Of a DNA stretch of 64,000 nucleotides, positions 44,770-56,296 are shown piece by piece; positions within the stretch are counted from its first letter, which is position 1; the number at the start of each line of letters is the position of its first letter. Source of the DNA: Siphlonurus alternatus (lineage: Eukaryota > Arthropoda > Insecta > Ephemeroptera > Siphlonuridae). The translations under genes and the position numbers were made by a program. The stretch is from the NCBI GenBank assembly GCA_949825025.1, contig OX463782.1, positions 36,915,951 through 36,979,950 on the forward strand, given 5' to 3'. The notes under the pieces are model-generated. The model was not told where the DNA came from. It worked only from the letters and a program-made list of their open reading frames with translations, and did not search any database.

Positions 44770-45264
44770 TTGCACCTCTACATAAAAAAGCTATCTCGTT
44801 ATTTTAATGACAAAACGTTCTTCTCACAAGGTAGCGAGATTGCTGTTACTTACTAGTTCCTCCGGCCTTATATGCCTGTGTGACCCGTACACGATGACAC
44901 AGTCAAGAAAGGTCCTTCTACAGTGCTGTGTCATACGAAAATGAACCATCATACCGTCTCATTAACCTGGATGAGCTGGTGCTTGTTTGCTCTCTGCGCT
45001 TCTAACCCATGTTTTATTCATCACAGAAGAAACGAACATATAAGGCTCACTATCCCATCCTCCAACACGAAGAGTGAGCTTTGTTGACAAAATCACTGCA
45101 GCAGTACAAGACATGTCACTGGCTATTTATATCAAAACGAGAATGTGATGAAAAAATTAGATTCCGACTATAGACGAAATGTTTTGGAGATGATGCGGTG
45201 TCTGAGAAGAAAATACCTCAGCTGGTACCGAAAAGGAACCAAGAGGCGTCTATTTATTCACACA
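44770..45264. other. No confident gene
   Basis: A 48-codon plus frame at about 44932 (MNHHTVSLTWMSWCLFALCA) has a signal-like start but no promoter or splice support. Confidence 0.15.
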
Positions 45265-45380
45265 GGTGAAGTCATGAAAGACGTACGTTAATTAATTTGA
45301 CATAAGGTATGTGTAAAAAGTTATAGGAATAACGACAAAATTCAATTCTCATCGTTGCCGATACGATGTAAACAACAAAC
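45265..45380. repeat. Dispersed repeat family U, copy 3
   Basis: TCATCGTTGCCGATACGATG-type words as in 13800-13955. More decayed. Confidence 0.45.
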
Positions 45381-45954
45381 ACTTGGTATTTTCCCTTGGT
45401 AAAACCGGTACTAGCTCCATGGCTGGTACCATCAACGGGGGTACCCTCACAGAGCTATAGTAAAAATTACATAAGAAAATCATTTTTTCACACCTCTCGC
45501 AACGCTACAGGATAGGAATATGAGCCTTGTGGACGATTTTCGTAGCTGACGCGTGGTATAGCTCACGAACCATATAGGTACTTGTTGTTAGCACGCCACG
45601 AAAGTAAAATCTGCCCCATATTCCGCGATCATAAAACACTGCTGATTTAGCATGGGAACCACAAAGATGGCACACTATTATACTCATGCTTTGTTGTTTA
45701 TACTACAGAATTAAGACGTACCAAGGGGGTTAGCTTACAGAAATTTTACATAATGTACAACAATATAAGCTCTTTGCACTATAAAATCTAGGTTAATTTG
45801 TATCCCAGCACAGAATTGATAGCGAGTCTTTCGGTCATTTAACTTAAGGATTATTGTCACTAAGTGTAATTATTTTTTGATGGTAAAAAAATATAAAATT
45901 TAAATCAGAACATAAAGAACAAAATTACTCTTCACTTTCTGAAGTAAAATAAAT

Positions 45955-46095
45955 AATTATTCAGTCCAGTTTTTTAGATATTAATTTTTTTATTTGAAAA
46001 AGATGCTGATTTGACTTGATTTGGAAATGGCCGCCAGATTTCCAATGATACTTTCACTATTTATATCCTGAATATCTAAAAAACTAGACTGACTT
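45955..46095. mobile_element. Short hairpin element
   Basis: CAGTCCAGTTTTTTAGATAT ... ATATCTAAAAAACTAGACTG around a centre with TGGAAATGGCCGCCAGATTT. Confidence 0.7.
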
Positions 46096-46499
46096 TTGCT
46101 TCATTTTTTTTTTTTTTTTTTTTGCTAAAAATTTATGTTATAATGTAAGGAAGGTTTACTGTACTGTAATTTTCAGAGTGATTCACCATCTTCTATAAAG
46201 ACTTAAAGAATCCTTAACCTTATTTATAAAATTTGTCATGTACCGACCATATGTTTCCTCGATTTTCACGGTACTCTCATTAAAAAAAAGAAAATTTACA
46301 CACAATCCGAATCTCCCGCGCATGTAAGACGTGCATGTTCAGACGTGAGATCGATACTGTTGGCATCACGGTGGCGTCACGAAATTCGCCGTTTCTCGGA
46401 AACAAGCAATTTGCCACGTGACACGAAAATTGACTTCCCGCGCGCTTACCGTCTTAAAATATCGACGTTTTCGAGCACTTTGTATTACGGAAGGAGGTT

Positions 46500-46650
46500 T
46501 TAGAAGTGTCTGTATACAAATCTTATGGGTTCACATACATTTGGCATCAGGCTGATCCATCAGGTGATAAGCAGCATCGACTGCATGACCTTTACTCCAC
46601 TAATTAGGAATTACACATTGTTGTCGATACGATGCAAACAATTAACTATC
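46500..46650. repeat. Dispersed repeat family U, copy 4
   Basis: ACAAATCTTATGGGTTCACA ... TTGTCGATACGATGCAAACA. Confidence 0.5.
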
Positions 46651-46704
46651 AGACACTTTTGGTATCGATGAATCAACATGCGGCCCTGCATTTGTCTTAT
46701 GGGG

Positions 46705-46917
46705 CATTGGTGATTAACAAGGCTGACAAGAGAAACTTTCCAAGGCGACGAGTGTACAATATGACGGTACCATGTGGGTGGCTGAACATTTTTATGTGAA
46801 TGGGATATCCTTTTTTAGCCACCACTTGGGCAGGGCTTTTATGCATTATGTATAAAAAAAAAAGATGTATATTTCTGCTCAATAAACATTTATATCATTA
46901 TCATTATTAGATTAGAT
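46705..46917. mobile_element. Half of family E, then a probable LINE 3' end
   Basis: TGATTAACAAGGCTGACAAG ... GGCGACGAGTGTAC (to 46758) is the right half of family E. It is followed by ~150 bp ending TCAATAAACATTTATATCAT and TATCATTATTA, which looks like a LINE terminus. Confidence 0.45.
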
Positions 46918-47252
46918 GGTGGTGCAGACGTACCGAGACAAAAATATGACCGCTGATTCTGTACGAAGACCCGCGTCTGCAGCGACGTACTTAGCGTCAG
47001 TTACAATTACCCAACATTACGCGATTACCAGAGGATTGTACAAAAGCTTACATGGCTGCCGCAGCCAAATGTAAACACCAGCAAGCAGTACTTTGTACAG
47101 TACTGGTCAAAAATATTGGAACATGACGGACGTGATTCACGAAGGAGTTATCCAGCTCTGTCACTAAACGCGCTTTTCCATCTGAAGTTTAGTGGATGAC
47201 CACAATGTAATTTAAATGACAGCTGAGGGCGCCACTGCATTACAAAGTGTGA

Positions 47253-47499
47253 CCAAGGATTTTGTATGTATGGATAGGTTATCTCTATACCAATAGCATT
47301 AGAGCTACTGAGGCAAATCTCCAACGTAAGATGGCGACCGAGCGCAACCATCTGCATTGTAAATTGTATGGAAGTTTCCCAACGTAAGATGGCAGACATC
47401 CCATTGGTTACTTTTGTAACCGCCACCCACTTCCTCCTCACGACTGTGCCTCACCGACGGCAGCACCATCACCTATCCATACATACAAAATCCTTGAGT
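47253..47499. mobile_element. MITE with AAGGATTTTGTATGTATGGA TIR
   Basis: ~26-bp TIRs (CAAGGATTTTGTATGTATGG) and ~195 bp of interior with two CCAACGTAAGATGGC motifs. Single copy here. Confidence 0.85.
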
Positions 47500-47959
47500 G
47501 AAACAGGCGATCTTGGGGAAGGAATTATCATTGTATGACGGTCGAAGTTAAAGATATGACGGCCCTGATCAGAATGACCGCTATATACCGCAACTTGCAT
47601 GATGCACTTTATCTACTGTAAGTGGGACATACATGCAGAAGTACGATTTACTAAGGACGTCAGTATACTGAATATGAGCTACACTTGATGAAAGAAATAC
47701 AAAACTAATTTTCAATGCATAAAAAGATAGATGCTCCCGCACCTATATTGATTTAACTTAAAATTCAAAATTGTTTTATTTACAATCAAAACATCACAGT
47801 GGACTTTTGTTGAGGTTAATAGGATACGTCATTAACGCATGGTGTGGTTAAAATGGAACTATTAACATGCAGAAAAATCATGGCCCATATAGCTCTTGAC
47901 GCCATAAAAACACTTATCCAACAACAAATCTTTAACACTTAAAATGAAAGCTCTTTTTG
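47500..47959. other. No gene recognised
   Basis: AT-rich unique sequence up to the Foldback-like element. Confidence 0.35.
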
Positions 47960-49545
47960 GAGTCTACGTCAAAAGAACGAAAAATAAAAGAACGAAAACA
48001 ATTTATACGAAAGGCATTATACCGAAAACAAAAAGGACGAAAGTAATTTAACACGAAAACATTTTGTACGAAAATATAATTAACCGAAATGGAAAATGTG
48101 CGAATGCATTTATAACGAAACTTAAAAAGCACGAAAGCATTTACAGCGAAAACATTTTAGCCGAATTCAATAATCACGAAAGCCATTTGGCCGATAGTTA
48201 TTTGAACGAATTGAAAAACAACGAAAGTAAATTAGAACGAAAACATTTAAAACGAAATGATAAAATCACGGAAACAATTTGGCCGAAAGTTATTTGAACG
48301 AAAACATTTAAGACGAATAAAAAGTAACGAAAATAATTTGACCGAAAGTTATTTGAACGAAAACATTTTAGACGAATCAAAAAATAACGAAAACAATTTG
48401 ACCGAAAGTTATTTGAACGAAAGCATTTAAAACGAATGGAAAAATCCCGAATACAATTTGAACGAACACTACTTGATCGAAGTCAGAGACCCTGTATTAT
48501 AGGGTCTCTGGACCGAAATAAAAAACACCGATGAAGAAAAATATTAATAAAAATTTATAACAGCTAGTATATATAATTTAAAAAAAAAAATGTAAATTAA
48601 AACGAATGCAATAAAGAAGTATATACAGAATACTGCAGACTGAGCCAGAAATGGTGTTCCGAATAAAACCTATGCTAAAATTTGGGCAGGTTAACTTTGA
48701 GCTAGAAATTTGTCATACGTAAAGCCAAGGGTTCTAAGTTCTTTTAACATGTGTTAAACAATTTTTAAAATTAATATTTCCTACCGTTTTAGGGGTGGAT
48801 TCACGATTTGCATTTGTTATAAATTTTTATTAATATTTTTCTTCATCGGTGTTTTTTATTTTTTTTATTTTTTTTTTTTTTACAGGATACACCCCTAAGA
48901 GCTTACAGCTCGCGGCGGGGTACTGGGTAGGGATAAGGTAGGGAACGGATAGTGGCCACGGCCTGCATGCTTACGCGTCCCAGCATTCGCTGAGGTGAGA
49001 CTGAGGGAACCGTGGAAAACCTCAGTCAGGACGGACACCTCTACTTTTTCTCAATGGACCAAAGCGATGTCCAAAGCCTGGGGAACCACACACAAGTGCA
49101 TCACTGCACTGGGTGGAAAGTGAGATGAATTTACCCCAGGGAGGGAGCAGCGTATTTTTTACTTGAAACGGTCACCCATCCAAGTACTAACCACGCTCGA
49201 CGTAGCCTGACTTCGGTGATCTAACGAGAACCGGTCAATGCACTGCGCCACGCTCGACCGGTCAAATAGCGTTCGTTCAAATCGTTTTCGTGATTTTTGA
49301 ATTCGTATTAAAATAATTTCGTTCTAATTTACTTTCGTCCTTTTTTAAATCGGTCAAATTACTTTCGTACAAATTGTTTTCGTGATTTTTGTTCTCGTTA
49401 TTATTTTGTTTCGTGTTAATTTAATTTCGTGGTAAATGATTTCGTTTATATTTAATTGATTTCGATGTAATTGTTTTCGGGATAAAGTCATTCGTTGAAA
49501 ATGCTTTCGTGATTTTTGTTTTCGTGGTTTTGACGTGATACCGAC
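47960..49545. mobile_element. Foldback(FB)-like transposon: inverted arms of 15-bp satellite
   Basis: The left arm (47965-48495) is ~35 tandem 15-16-bp units, each starting CGA (consensus CGAAAACATTTTAGA). A 60-bp higher-order unit is visible (CGAAAGTTATTTGAA at 48284, 48343 and 48403). The right arm (49260-49540) has the same units inverted (TTTCGTT phase). Between them lies an inner hairpin: AAACACCGATGAAGAAAAAT (about 48525) against its complement (about 48835). A SINE has inserted beside the right arm. The outer ends share TACGTCAAAA / TTTTGACGTGA. No transposase. Such structure is known from Drosophila FB and sea-urchin TU elements. Confidence 0.8.
48866..49257 (-). mobile_element. 5S-headed SINE (tail alpha), full length
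   Basis: The minus strand starts GGCGCAGTGCATTGACCGGT, then TAGATCACCGAAGTCAGGCT and GTGGTTAGTACTTGGATGGG: a clear 5S rRNA-like head with the internal Pol III control region. Next come the spacer, the core, tail alpha (CTACCCAGTACCCCGCCGCG) and a poly(A) (poly-T on plus, 48850-48880). Best preserved 5S head here. It sits inside the FB-like element. Confidence 0.92.
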
Positions 49546-49599
49546 TAACCAGCTCTTGAGGTTCCATAACAAGATATTTCAAATCAAAATTATAATAAA

Positions 49600-49925
49600 T
49601 TATTCTCCCGCATGTGTCTTATGTATAAAGTCATGTACAGTATAAATAATTAAATATACGTGTTACACCGTATATTTACACATAATTTGCATAAGAACGT
49701 CAAGGCTGGGGAATTATGTCACAGATTTGCAACGATTTGACAGCGGCCTCGCGACACATAGCGGTGGTGATAACACAGCAAGGACTTCGAGCACCGGCAG
49801 GGGGCGTGGAAGTCACAGCGAGGTTCGTAAATTGATATTTGCTTGGATCAAGTGGTACCTGAACTAGAAAGTGACAGATTGACGCGTTCAATTTTCATCA
49901 ATGGACATCGATAAAAATCAATCAA
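49600..49925. other. GC-rich ORF-like patch, undecided
   Basis: 49712-49831: the plus frame MSQICNDLTAASRHIAVVIT ends in TGA at 49829-49831, and the minus frame is also open. No strong splice sites. Possible decayed exon. Confidence 0.18.
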
Positions 49926-49931
49926 TCCAAC

Positions 49932-50045
49932 CATTACACTCGACGTCGCCTTGGGATATTTCCCATTGGCGTCCCCGTTAATCAACATGGCTTGTGTTAT
50001 TCTTACACGGCAAATAGAAATTTTCCGAGGCGACGAGTGTACATT
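49932..50045. mobile_element. Foldback family E copy
   Basis: TTACACTCGACGTCGCCTTG ... TTTCCGAGGCGACGAGTGTA, with GTTAATCAACATGGCTTGTG in the centre. Confidence 0.82.
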
Positions 50046-51220
50046 ATAATTTTGAAAGAGCTTTTTTCCGGACTTGAAATATATATTTCAATGACTGCAA
50101 TGCATAACCTTGATATTACAGAAAGCATCTCAACACAAGTTGAATGAAGTTGAATACTCTTAAGAAAATACCTGTACTTTTATTTCGTAAAATGTAAGCT
50201 GGCTAAATCTCAACTCAAATTTGAAGTGACCATTTTCAAAATGAGCAGTCAAGATGAAGTCACTCACTGTATGAAATGGGGAAGTAACATCCAAAATACG
50301 TTCTTCAAAATTAAAAGTGCAGTTTTCTTAAAGTTAAAATTTGGAATACATGCGTTAGATGTGATTTCCAAATTTCTGCACATATAGATATATTGTAAAA
50401 CAATTTTTAACAATAATGCTTTTTTTTTAAATTTGCATGCATGCAGTGGAGGGAGTTTTATATACTATCATGTATAGCATTTATACTATACGGTGGAAGT
50501 TTATTATATAATTTAATTGACACGCAGAACATAAATAAGGTTTCTTATTGTAGTTATTACATCTGTACACTGTCCGGGTGTAAAATAAATACTGTCGTGT
50601 CCTTATTTCTTGCATTGAATGAAACTCTTCGCAGTGAACAAATCTCAACTCTGCCCTCCAAGAAACATCGCGTCAACAAGCGGAGTAAAACCCTTTAGTG
50701 TATTTACTTTGTTAATCCACCCCTAGACGTATTCAGGGCACCCTGCAATAAATTATTACTTTAATCCGCAAGCACACAGTTTCTGTTTACTTGGGTTGCA
50801 ATACGGTTCACTTTCTCTATAAAATTAATGTAATTTCAACCGTATTGCAACGTTACATCAACCTATATGTATGCCAAGATTAGAGGTGAAAGCAAAAGGG
50901 GGCGATTTTCGTGTTTGCGATTCAAATTCCTTGTAAGATAAACGGGGTGTAAAACCATTCCTTGATAGCTACAAGGCTCAAATTCTTGATAAAACAAACG
51001 AAAATTCAACCATATTGCAAGTAAGCAGGCCAAGGCATCCCCAAGGCAAGTCGTGGGAACCGCGAGCTCAACAATGCACTTGCAACAATGCGACAACAAT
51101 GCAGTGCGGCGTGAAGTTAGCCCCTGCGGTCAAGATTGAATGAGGTCATCGTACGTAACCTTAGCAACGACAGTCAACAAACGCCAAATTTAATTAGCAA
51201 ATAAATGTACTCACTTTTGA
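50046..51220. other. No confident gene; one inverted pair
   Basis: TTGCAATACGGTTCACTTTC / TTTCAACCGTATTGCAA forms a small hairpin at 50788-50850. A plus frame at 50441-50698 has a hydrophobic start and a basic end, but its only support is an acceptor-like GCATGCATGCAG. Confidence 0.2.
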
Positions 51221-51227
51221 TAATTAC

Positions 51228-51475
51228 GAAGCACTAAGTTTTCTGCAAGCACTTCACTCGGGGGTTGATTGTCCCGGGGGATGATCACAAGGGGTGGTAA
51301 CGTAATTACAGCAGGTAACTACAGGTGTGAGTTGGCACTCGATGTTACACTAGCGGCGCTCTTTCGTGCACTGCCCGCTTGACGCGCCGCCGAGGTGAGA
51401 GGAGAGAGTCTAGAGTGCGAGTCACCGCGAGAGCTGTGACGTCACGAGGACACGCCCACCGTGGGGGATATTTTA
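51228..51475 (-). promoter_or_regulatory. Possible CpG-rich promoter with 5' exon, minus strand
   Basis: 51335-51470 is GC-rich with GGGCGTGTCC, GTGACGTCACAGC (CRE) and several CpG. On the minus strand the following ~120 bp ends ATCAAAA|GTGAGTACAT (donor at about 51229), like a non-coding first exon. The downstream gene was not identified. Confidence 0.28.
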
Positions 51476-51493
51476 AGCAAGCTTTTATTATTT

Positions 51494-51729
51494 TTTTTTT
51501 ACAAGGATACACCCCTATCCCTATGAGCTTGGAGCTTGAGGTGGGTTAATGTGTTGGGATAAGGGAGGAAAAGGATGTTGGCCACGGCCTGTTACGCATC
51601 CCAGCATTCGCTGCATGTGGTGAGACTGAGGGAACCGTGGAAAACCTCAGTCAGGACGGACACCTCTACTTTTTATCAATGGACTAAAGATATGTTGAAA
51701 CTGTTGAAAGCCTGGGGAACCACACACAA
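51494..51729 (-). mobile_element. 5S-type SINE (tail alpha), truncated by a TIR element
   Basis: Tail, core (ACTGAGGGAACCGTGGAAAA) and spacer to GGGGAACCACACACAA, where a 1.54-kb element begins. A decayed continuation (AAGTCATTGG) resumes at 53270. Confidence 0.85.
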
Positions 51730-52170
51730 CCCTATCTCTACGGTCTGGTTGAACCTGGTAAGGTGCCTGGTAACAAACTTGGCCATCTGCTGGTACAATT
51801 TAACATTATATCCGTACCAGCCTGGCTGGTAAGAAATGGTCACTCTGCATAGCCTGGCTGGTAAGATTTTACCTGGTGTGCTGGTATGGGATACCAGGTC
51901 TTACCTGGCAAGCTTAGATCAAAATTTCCCTCCCCCTCCTCCTGCCTTAAAATATGCTGTTTGCTAGTTTTTTTTAGTATCAAAAATCATTTTTTAATTT
52001 TCTATATACGAAAAAGTACAGAAAAAATAAATTTAAAATTTTTATTTGGTACTTAAATGATACACTCAAAACTTGTTTTGACTTATGCAGTGCTGACATC
52101 TGAGAGGTGGGGACGGGGTGGGGATATGCGGGTAAAATGGCGGCCACAGAAATCATATTTAGAAATAAAT

Positions 52171-52272
52171 TTAAGGAATGGAAGGAAACTTTTTAAAGGG
52201 ACTCTTCTTGCATCTCTTCCATCCATAATACTGTAGTCTGGGATCTTTCAGTGGCTCACAGTATGCCAATTC
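52171..52272 (-). CDS. Exon-like terminal segment inside the 1.54-kb TIR element
   Basis: Acceptor ACTGTGCCCTGCAG, then 33 codons ELAYCEPLKDPRLQYYGWKR, CKKSPFKKFPSIP and TAA (52171-52173). Basic, Tyr/Cys-containing, protein-like. It requires phase-0 entry, whereas the upstream exon-like segment leaves in phase 1, so they are not directly spliced unless an exon is missing. May be transposase remnant or captured host exon. Confidence 0.3.
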   Translation of the reverse strand, partial: ELAYCEPLKDPRLQYYGWKRCKKSPFKKFPSIP

Positions 52273-52460
52273 CTGCAGGGCACAGTACATTAAACATTAA
52301 AACTTTGATTCAAAATGTTGTGGCATAATCTTGATTCTGATCATTCAATTCGATCTTTGAAATAAATAAAAAAAACATGAAGGTATGCTTTTATTAAATA
52401 TTTGATTTTAATTTGAATGATGAGAAACATAAAATATTCAAAATAAAAATATGTACTTAC

Positions 52461-52559
52461 CATGCAAGGAAAATAATGAAGAGCAAGAAGAACAAACTGC
52501 TGGCATTGTGTCTGCAATGATCTGCAGTTGACTTATGGTTTTTCCTTGATTATGGGTTT
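52461..52559 (-). CDS. Exon-like internal segment inside the 1.54-kb TIR element
   Basis: Acceptor TTTTGTGCTCACAG and donor CATG|GTAAGTAC bound 99 nt, with one open frame: THNQGKTISQLQIIADTMPA, then VCSSCSSLFSLH. Symmetric phase 1-1. The only frame without stops. Function unknown. Confidence 0.33.
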
Positions 52560-53269
52560 CTGTGAGCACAAAAGTAAATCATTAATGCCTACACCTAAGC
52601 AGTATGATTTATTTATTACTGTTAAGATGTTTTTTTACCTCCAAAGTCACTTTATAACACAATTTTAACAGTAAAACAGGTCATTTTCACGGTTGTTGAC
52701 ATCTTCAATCACTTCCATATGTTTTGCTATGATGCTTCACTTTTTCACCACCAGGTGTCAGTGACTAATAAAAACGACTGAAAATTTGTATTAATTTTTA
52801 AATAAATTATTAATTAAAATAAATCAATTCATTCCATAATTAATGTGCAATTTTTTTTTTTTTTTTTTAGTATTTTGGTAAATTCTCATCAACAGTCGAT
52901 CCACACAGTATAAAAATTAAATTGTATAATTAATCTATATATATTTACAGTGTATATCAATAAATTATTTAAATAATTTATGTATAAATTATAAATATAA
53001 TATAAAATATTATTATATTATAATTAATATGTTAAATTAATAATATTTAAAAAATAATAACAAATTAGTATATAGTTACAAGATCTTCTGGTAAATCATA
53101 CCAGGCAATACCAGACAGTGGCTGGTATTGCCTGGTATGCCCTGGTTCGGCTTATCAGCATTTCATGATGGCTGGTAAGAACAGGTACGGCTTACCAGCA
53201 CTGCTGGTTTAGTGCTTGTAAGAGTCTACCAGCCACCTTACCAGGTTCAACCAGACCGTAGAGATAGGG

Positions 53270-53640
53270 AAGTCATTGGTATCAAACTATATAAAGAAAC
53301 TTTATTGATAATAAAATTACATTTCAATGTTATTATATATGTTCAATATATATATATATATATATATATATGTTATTTATTTTAGTTTCAATGTATGTTA
53401 TATGCTGTAATTATATTATATTCATATATTAATAAATGAAAATTTTCTTTATATATATACCCTCAACTTTACAAGTCGAATAAATTGTTAAGAAAAATAT
53501 TAAAATGATATAAATTTAATGAATGTAATTTCAGAAATTTTGTGCGTATTTTTTTAACAAATTGCCTGCGTGGAAAGAACCAGAACTTCAAAGAACTCTA
53601 AATAATTAATTCTAGAAAATAAAATTAGTGACGTCACACT
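53270..53640. other. No gene recognised
   Basis: AT-rich; a short (TA)n at 53349-53372. Confidence 0.4.
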
Positions 53641-53698
53641 CTCGTCCGTGACTTTCGCTTTACCCCCCAGATGGCAGCACCATCTGCGTGACTCTTAC

Positions 53699-53890
53699 CT
53701 GTGCACCAAGGCTGGTCGACAGGCAGGTAACCTCCCCCCTCTCGTCACTGTCACTGACAAAGTGAGTACCACTGTCACTCGGGGTCAGTGACAGTGCTCC
53801 TAACTTCAGGGATGACCCCGAGAAGGGCAGGGGTGATCCTGAGAACCGCAGGGGTGGCAGATCAGTCAGGTCACAACACCCCCGGGAACC
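53699..53890 (-). CDS. Candidate coding exon, Ser/Leu/Pro-rich, unknown protein
   Basis: A minus frame open from about 54028 to 53660 runs through a GC-rich block. A strong acceptor (CTCGCTCCACCTGTATCGTAG, about 53891) and donor GGTGCACAG|GTAAGAG (53698) bound an in-frame segment with PLRFSGSPLPFSGSSLKLGA, a 7-residue tandem repeat, then acidic SDSDERGE. A second acceptor (GCGGTTCTCAG) lies inside. Several CAG|GTN sites also exist on the plus strand, so the strand call is moderate. No family recognised. Confidence 0.38.
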
Positions 53891-54029
53891 TACGATACAG
53901 GTGGAGCGAGACACAGGTAGATTCTCGGAGTGCAACGTTGCCAGGTCGTCCGATCTAATCAGATCACAGGTAACAACTAACAAGTTCAAGTGTAACGGAC
54001 ACGGAGGCTTGTATCTTCTCTCGGACAAT

Positions 54030-55030
54030 CAATGTCTTGGGTTCAATCGAGGCAGTGTCCGGAATGGAACTTAATTGTGCAATGTTGTTTTCGTACAAAT
54101 AATTTACGTAATTACTCGTAATGATAGATTGTTCTAATGTTTTTTTCTCAAACTAATTACGCATTAATATTATCGAGGCTCGAACCCATGCCAGAATTCA
54201 ATCATCAGTTGATCATGACACTCTAAAAAAAAAAAAAAAGATTACGGGTATTATAATTCACAACATTTCGATCGTTTAATCTACTGCAAACATGAGCAAC
54301 TAAAAATGTTCGTGCATGAAAATTATCAAAACAAGATAACTTCTAATAAGTCTAAACCACATCAGAGTTCTACATACGGACTTGGTATGTTAAACTCTGT
54401 GATTTAAATCCACCCACCCTCTTTCAAGGACCCTCTCACGCGATGTTATTTAAGAGGGTGGGGGTGCATGCGGGTAGTTCTTTTCAGATGCATCGCGGGA
54501 TATTTGGTGATTATATATTTTATACACTCTGTAAATAACTCTGTAATAATACGAGTTTAGCACATACAGTATTATAATATCAAGGTATAATATTATTTTA
54601 GGAGTCTGCATCCTCAGTGTAAAGATGCTTTCTTGACCCCAACATTTCTAGCACGCGAACTTCCCACCACCGCAGCCTGATTTATGAAATGAGCCTCTGA
54701 AAATAATTTCAACCGAGACTTCGATGTTGTGAAATGAGGATCATCGTAAAAACAAATTACAAAATGAATCAAATTTGCTTCAAGACCTTCAAGATTACAC
54801 ACTGCAGCTGACGTAATACACGAAACCACGTGATATCAAGCTCGTTATTTTGAGTGATGGCACGACGAGCCAAGCTGTTGTTGTCACGGTCTCTACCCAA
54901 AATATCGCGAGGAGGGGGCTGGGGGGAGGGGGGCACCCCCATGGTCAAAATTAAGGTCCTACAATAAACAATACATAATTATATTTGGAAACATTTTCAC
55001 GCCCCGCTACCCCTAAAATCTGATTCCGAG
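54030..55030. other. No gene recognised
   Basis: AT-rich, with one GC-rich G-run patch (54905-54940). No complete TIR pair found. Confidence 0.35.
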
Positions 55031-55032
55031 CA

Positions 55033-55349
55033 ATGGAGACAAGCAATTTTTTTTATTGCAGAAATGGATAGAGCGTGCAAAGTTATCTGATTTTTTTCAC
55101 ATTTTTTACAGCCCTTGAAGTATTTTTAAAAAATTATTGAAAGTCCTTTTTGTGACGTCACGCGGCGGCAAGTCCTATCCTTTTCTTAAGCAGAGGCGGC
55201 GCGTGACGTCACAAAAAGGACTTTCAATAATTTTTTAAAAATACTTCCAGGGCTCTAAAAAATCTGAAAAAAAAAAAAAAATCAAGGTAGCAAAATTATT
55301 CACCCTCTATTCATTTCTGCGATAAAAAAAAATGAAGTCGATACTCCAT
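55033..55349. mobile_element. Foldback MITE, family D copy
   Basis: ATGGAGACAAGCAATTTTTT ... TGAAGTCGATACTCCAT, with CGTGACGTCACAAAAAGGAC near the centre. Confidence 0.88.
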
Positions 55350-55591
55350 TGAAGGAATGGGATCAATGGACCTCTGTTGCAATGACCAGAGGGTAGAAAT
55401 ATATTCCATGCTTTGAATACATGTCAACGCATATATTGTTAATTAATATATATAGTTCAGTGATTGGGAGCCAACAAAAATCACTCTTCAATTGTCCGGG
55501 TAATCCCGGCACGTCTTGGACATAAGGTATACCCCCACAATCAATCATTCAGTTATTATCAAACGTAACACTCTTTTTAGGGGTGGCGATT

Positions 55592-56023
55592 ACTTTAAAG
55601 GGGTACCAAAGTGAATACATTTTTTACTTATTCGGGCAGCTAAGAATTATTCTGATATCCCTGTGGCTCAATATTTTCGTACAATGCCTAGTTATTTTAC
55701 AATTAATTTTTTAGTTTGAAAAGTGAGTTTGATAACCGTTGGTTGATTCAAGTTGGTGCGCTCCAGCAGCAGCCGCTGATACGACGAGAATCTCCCGCGA
55801 ATCGGGGGAACCTCCTCCCGCCCCCTTCTTGTCGTATCACCGGCCGCTGCGGCCGCGGGCATGCTTGAATCAACCAACGGTTTTCAAACTCACTTTTCAA
55901 ACTAAATAATTAATTGTAAAATAACCAGGCATCATACGTAAATATGGAGCCACAGAGATGTTAGAATAATTCGTAGCTGCCCGAACATGTAAAAAAAGTA
56001 TTCACTTTGGTACCCCTTTAACA
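55592..56023. mobile_element. 432-bp palindromic foldback element
   Basis: TTAAAGGGGTACCAAAGTGA ... TCACTTTGGTACCCCTTTAA. ~190-bp arms around a GC-rich centre (CCGCCCCCTTCTTGTCGTAT). The end resembles the right end of 12347-13535. Confidence 0.9.
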
Positions 56024-56130
56024 AAGCTATATAAACAAACGCATGTATACAGTACAAACATGTCGTTACCTACTAACAAGGCGTGGTGACTCCTAATGCC
56101 GCAAGCGTTACTTTGAGAGCATATATAAGC

Positions 56131-56256
56131 ACTAGGTGTGTTCGTGTACCGAGACCAGAGTACACTTTCTGCACAAGATCGACCTTATGTCCGAGTATGT
56201 AAGAAAATCGAGTGCAGAGAGAGTGCACTGTCACGGTACACGAACACTCCTAAAGT
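56131..56256. mobile_element. Short MITE, AGGTGTGTTCGTGTACCG TIR
   Basis: TAGGTGTGTTCGTGTACCGA ... CGGTACACGAACACTCCTAA. The inner GCACAAGATCGA pairs with ATCGAGTGC. Confidence 0.82.
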
Positions 56257-56296
56257 ATTATAAAGCATGTTAAGAAGAATATTGTTTTATCTATAA

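Larger units (their letters stand above)
51730..53269. mobile_element. 1.54-kb TIR transposon with CTGGTA subterminal motifs
   Basis: Left TIR CCCTATCTCTACGGTCTGGT, then TGAACCTGGTAAGGTG, exactly inverted at the right end (CACCTTACCAGGTTCA...). The flanks share AA, suggesting a 2-bp duplication. Both ends (51740-51910 and 53095-53230) are crowded with CTGGTA/TACCAG words, likely transposase-binding repeats. No long transposase ORF, but two exon-like segments lie inside (52171-52272 and 52461-52559, minus). Superfamily not assigned. Confidence 0.85.

Noticed and set aside
48064..48380. Pentapeptide-repeat-like frames on both strands
   Set aside because: A 15-bp satellite gives five-residue periodicity in any open frame. 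No promoter or splice support, so not a pentapeptide-repeat protein.
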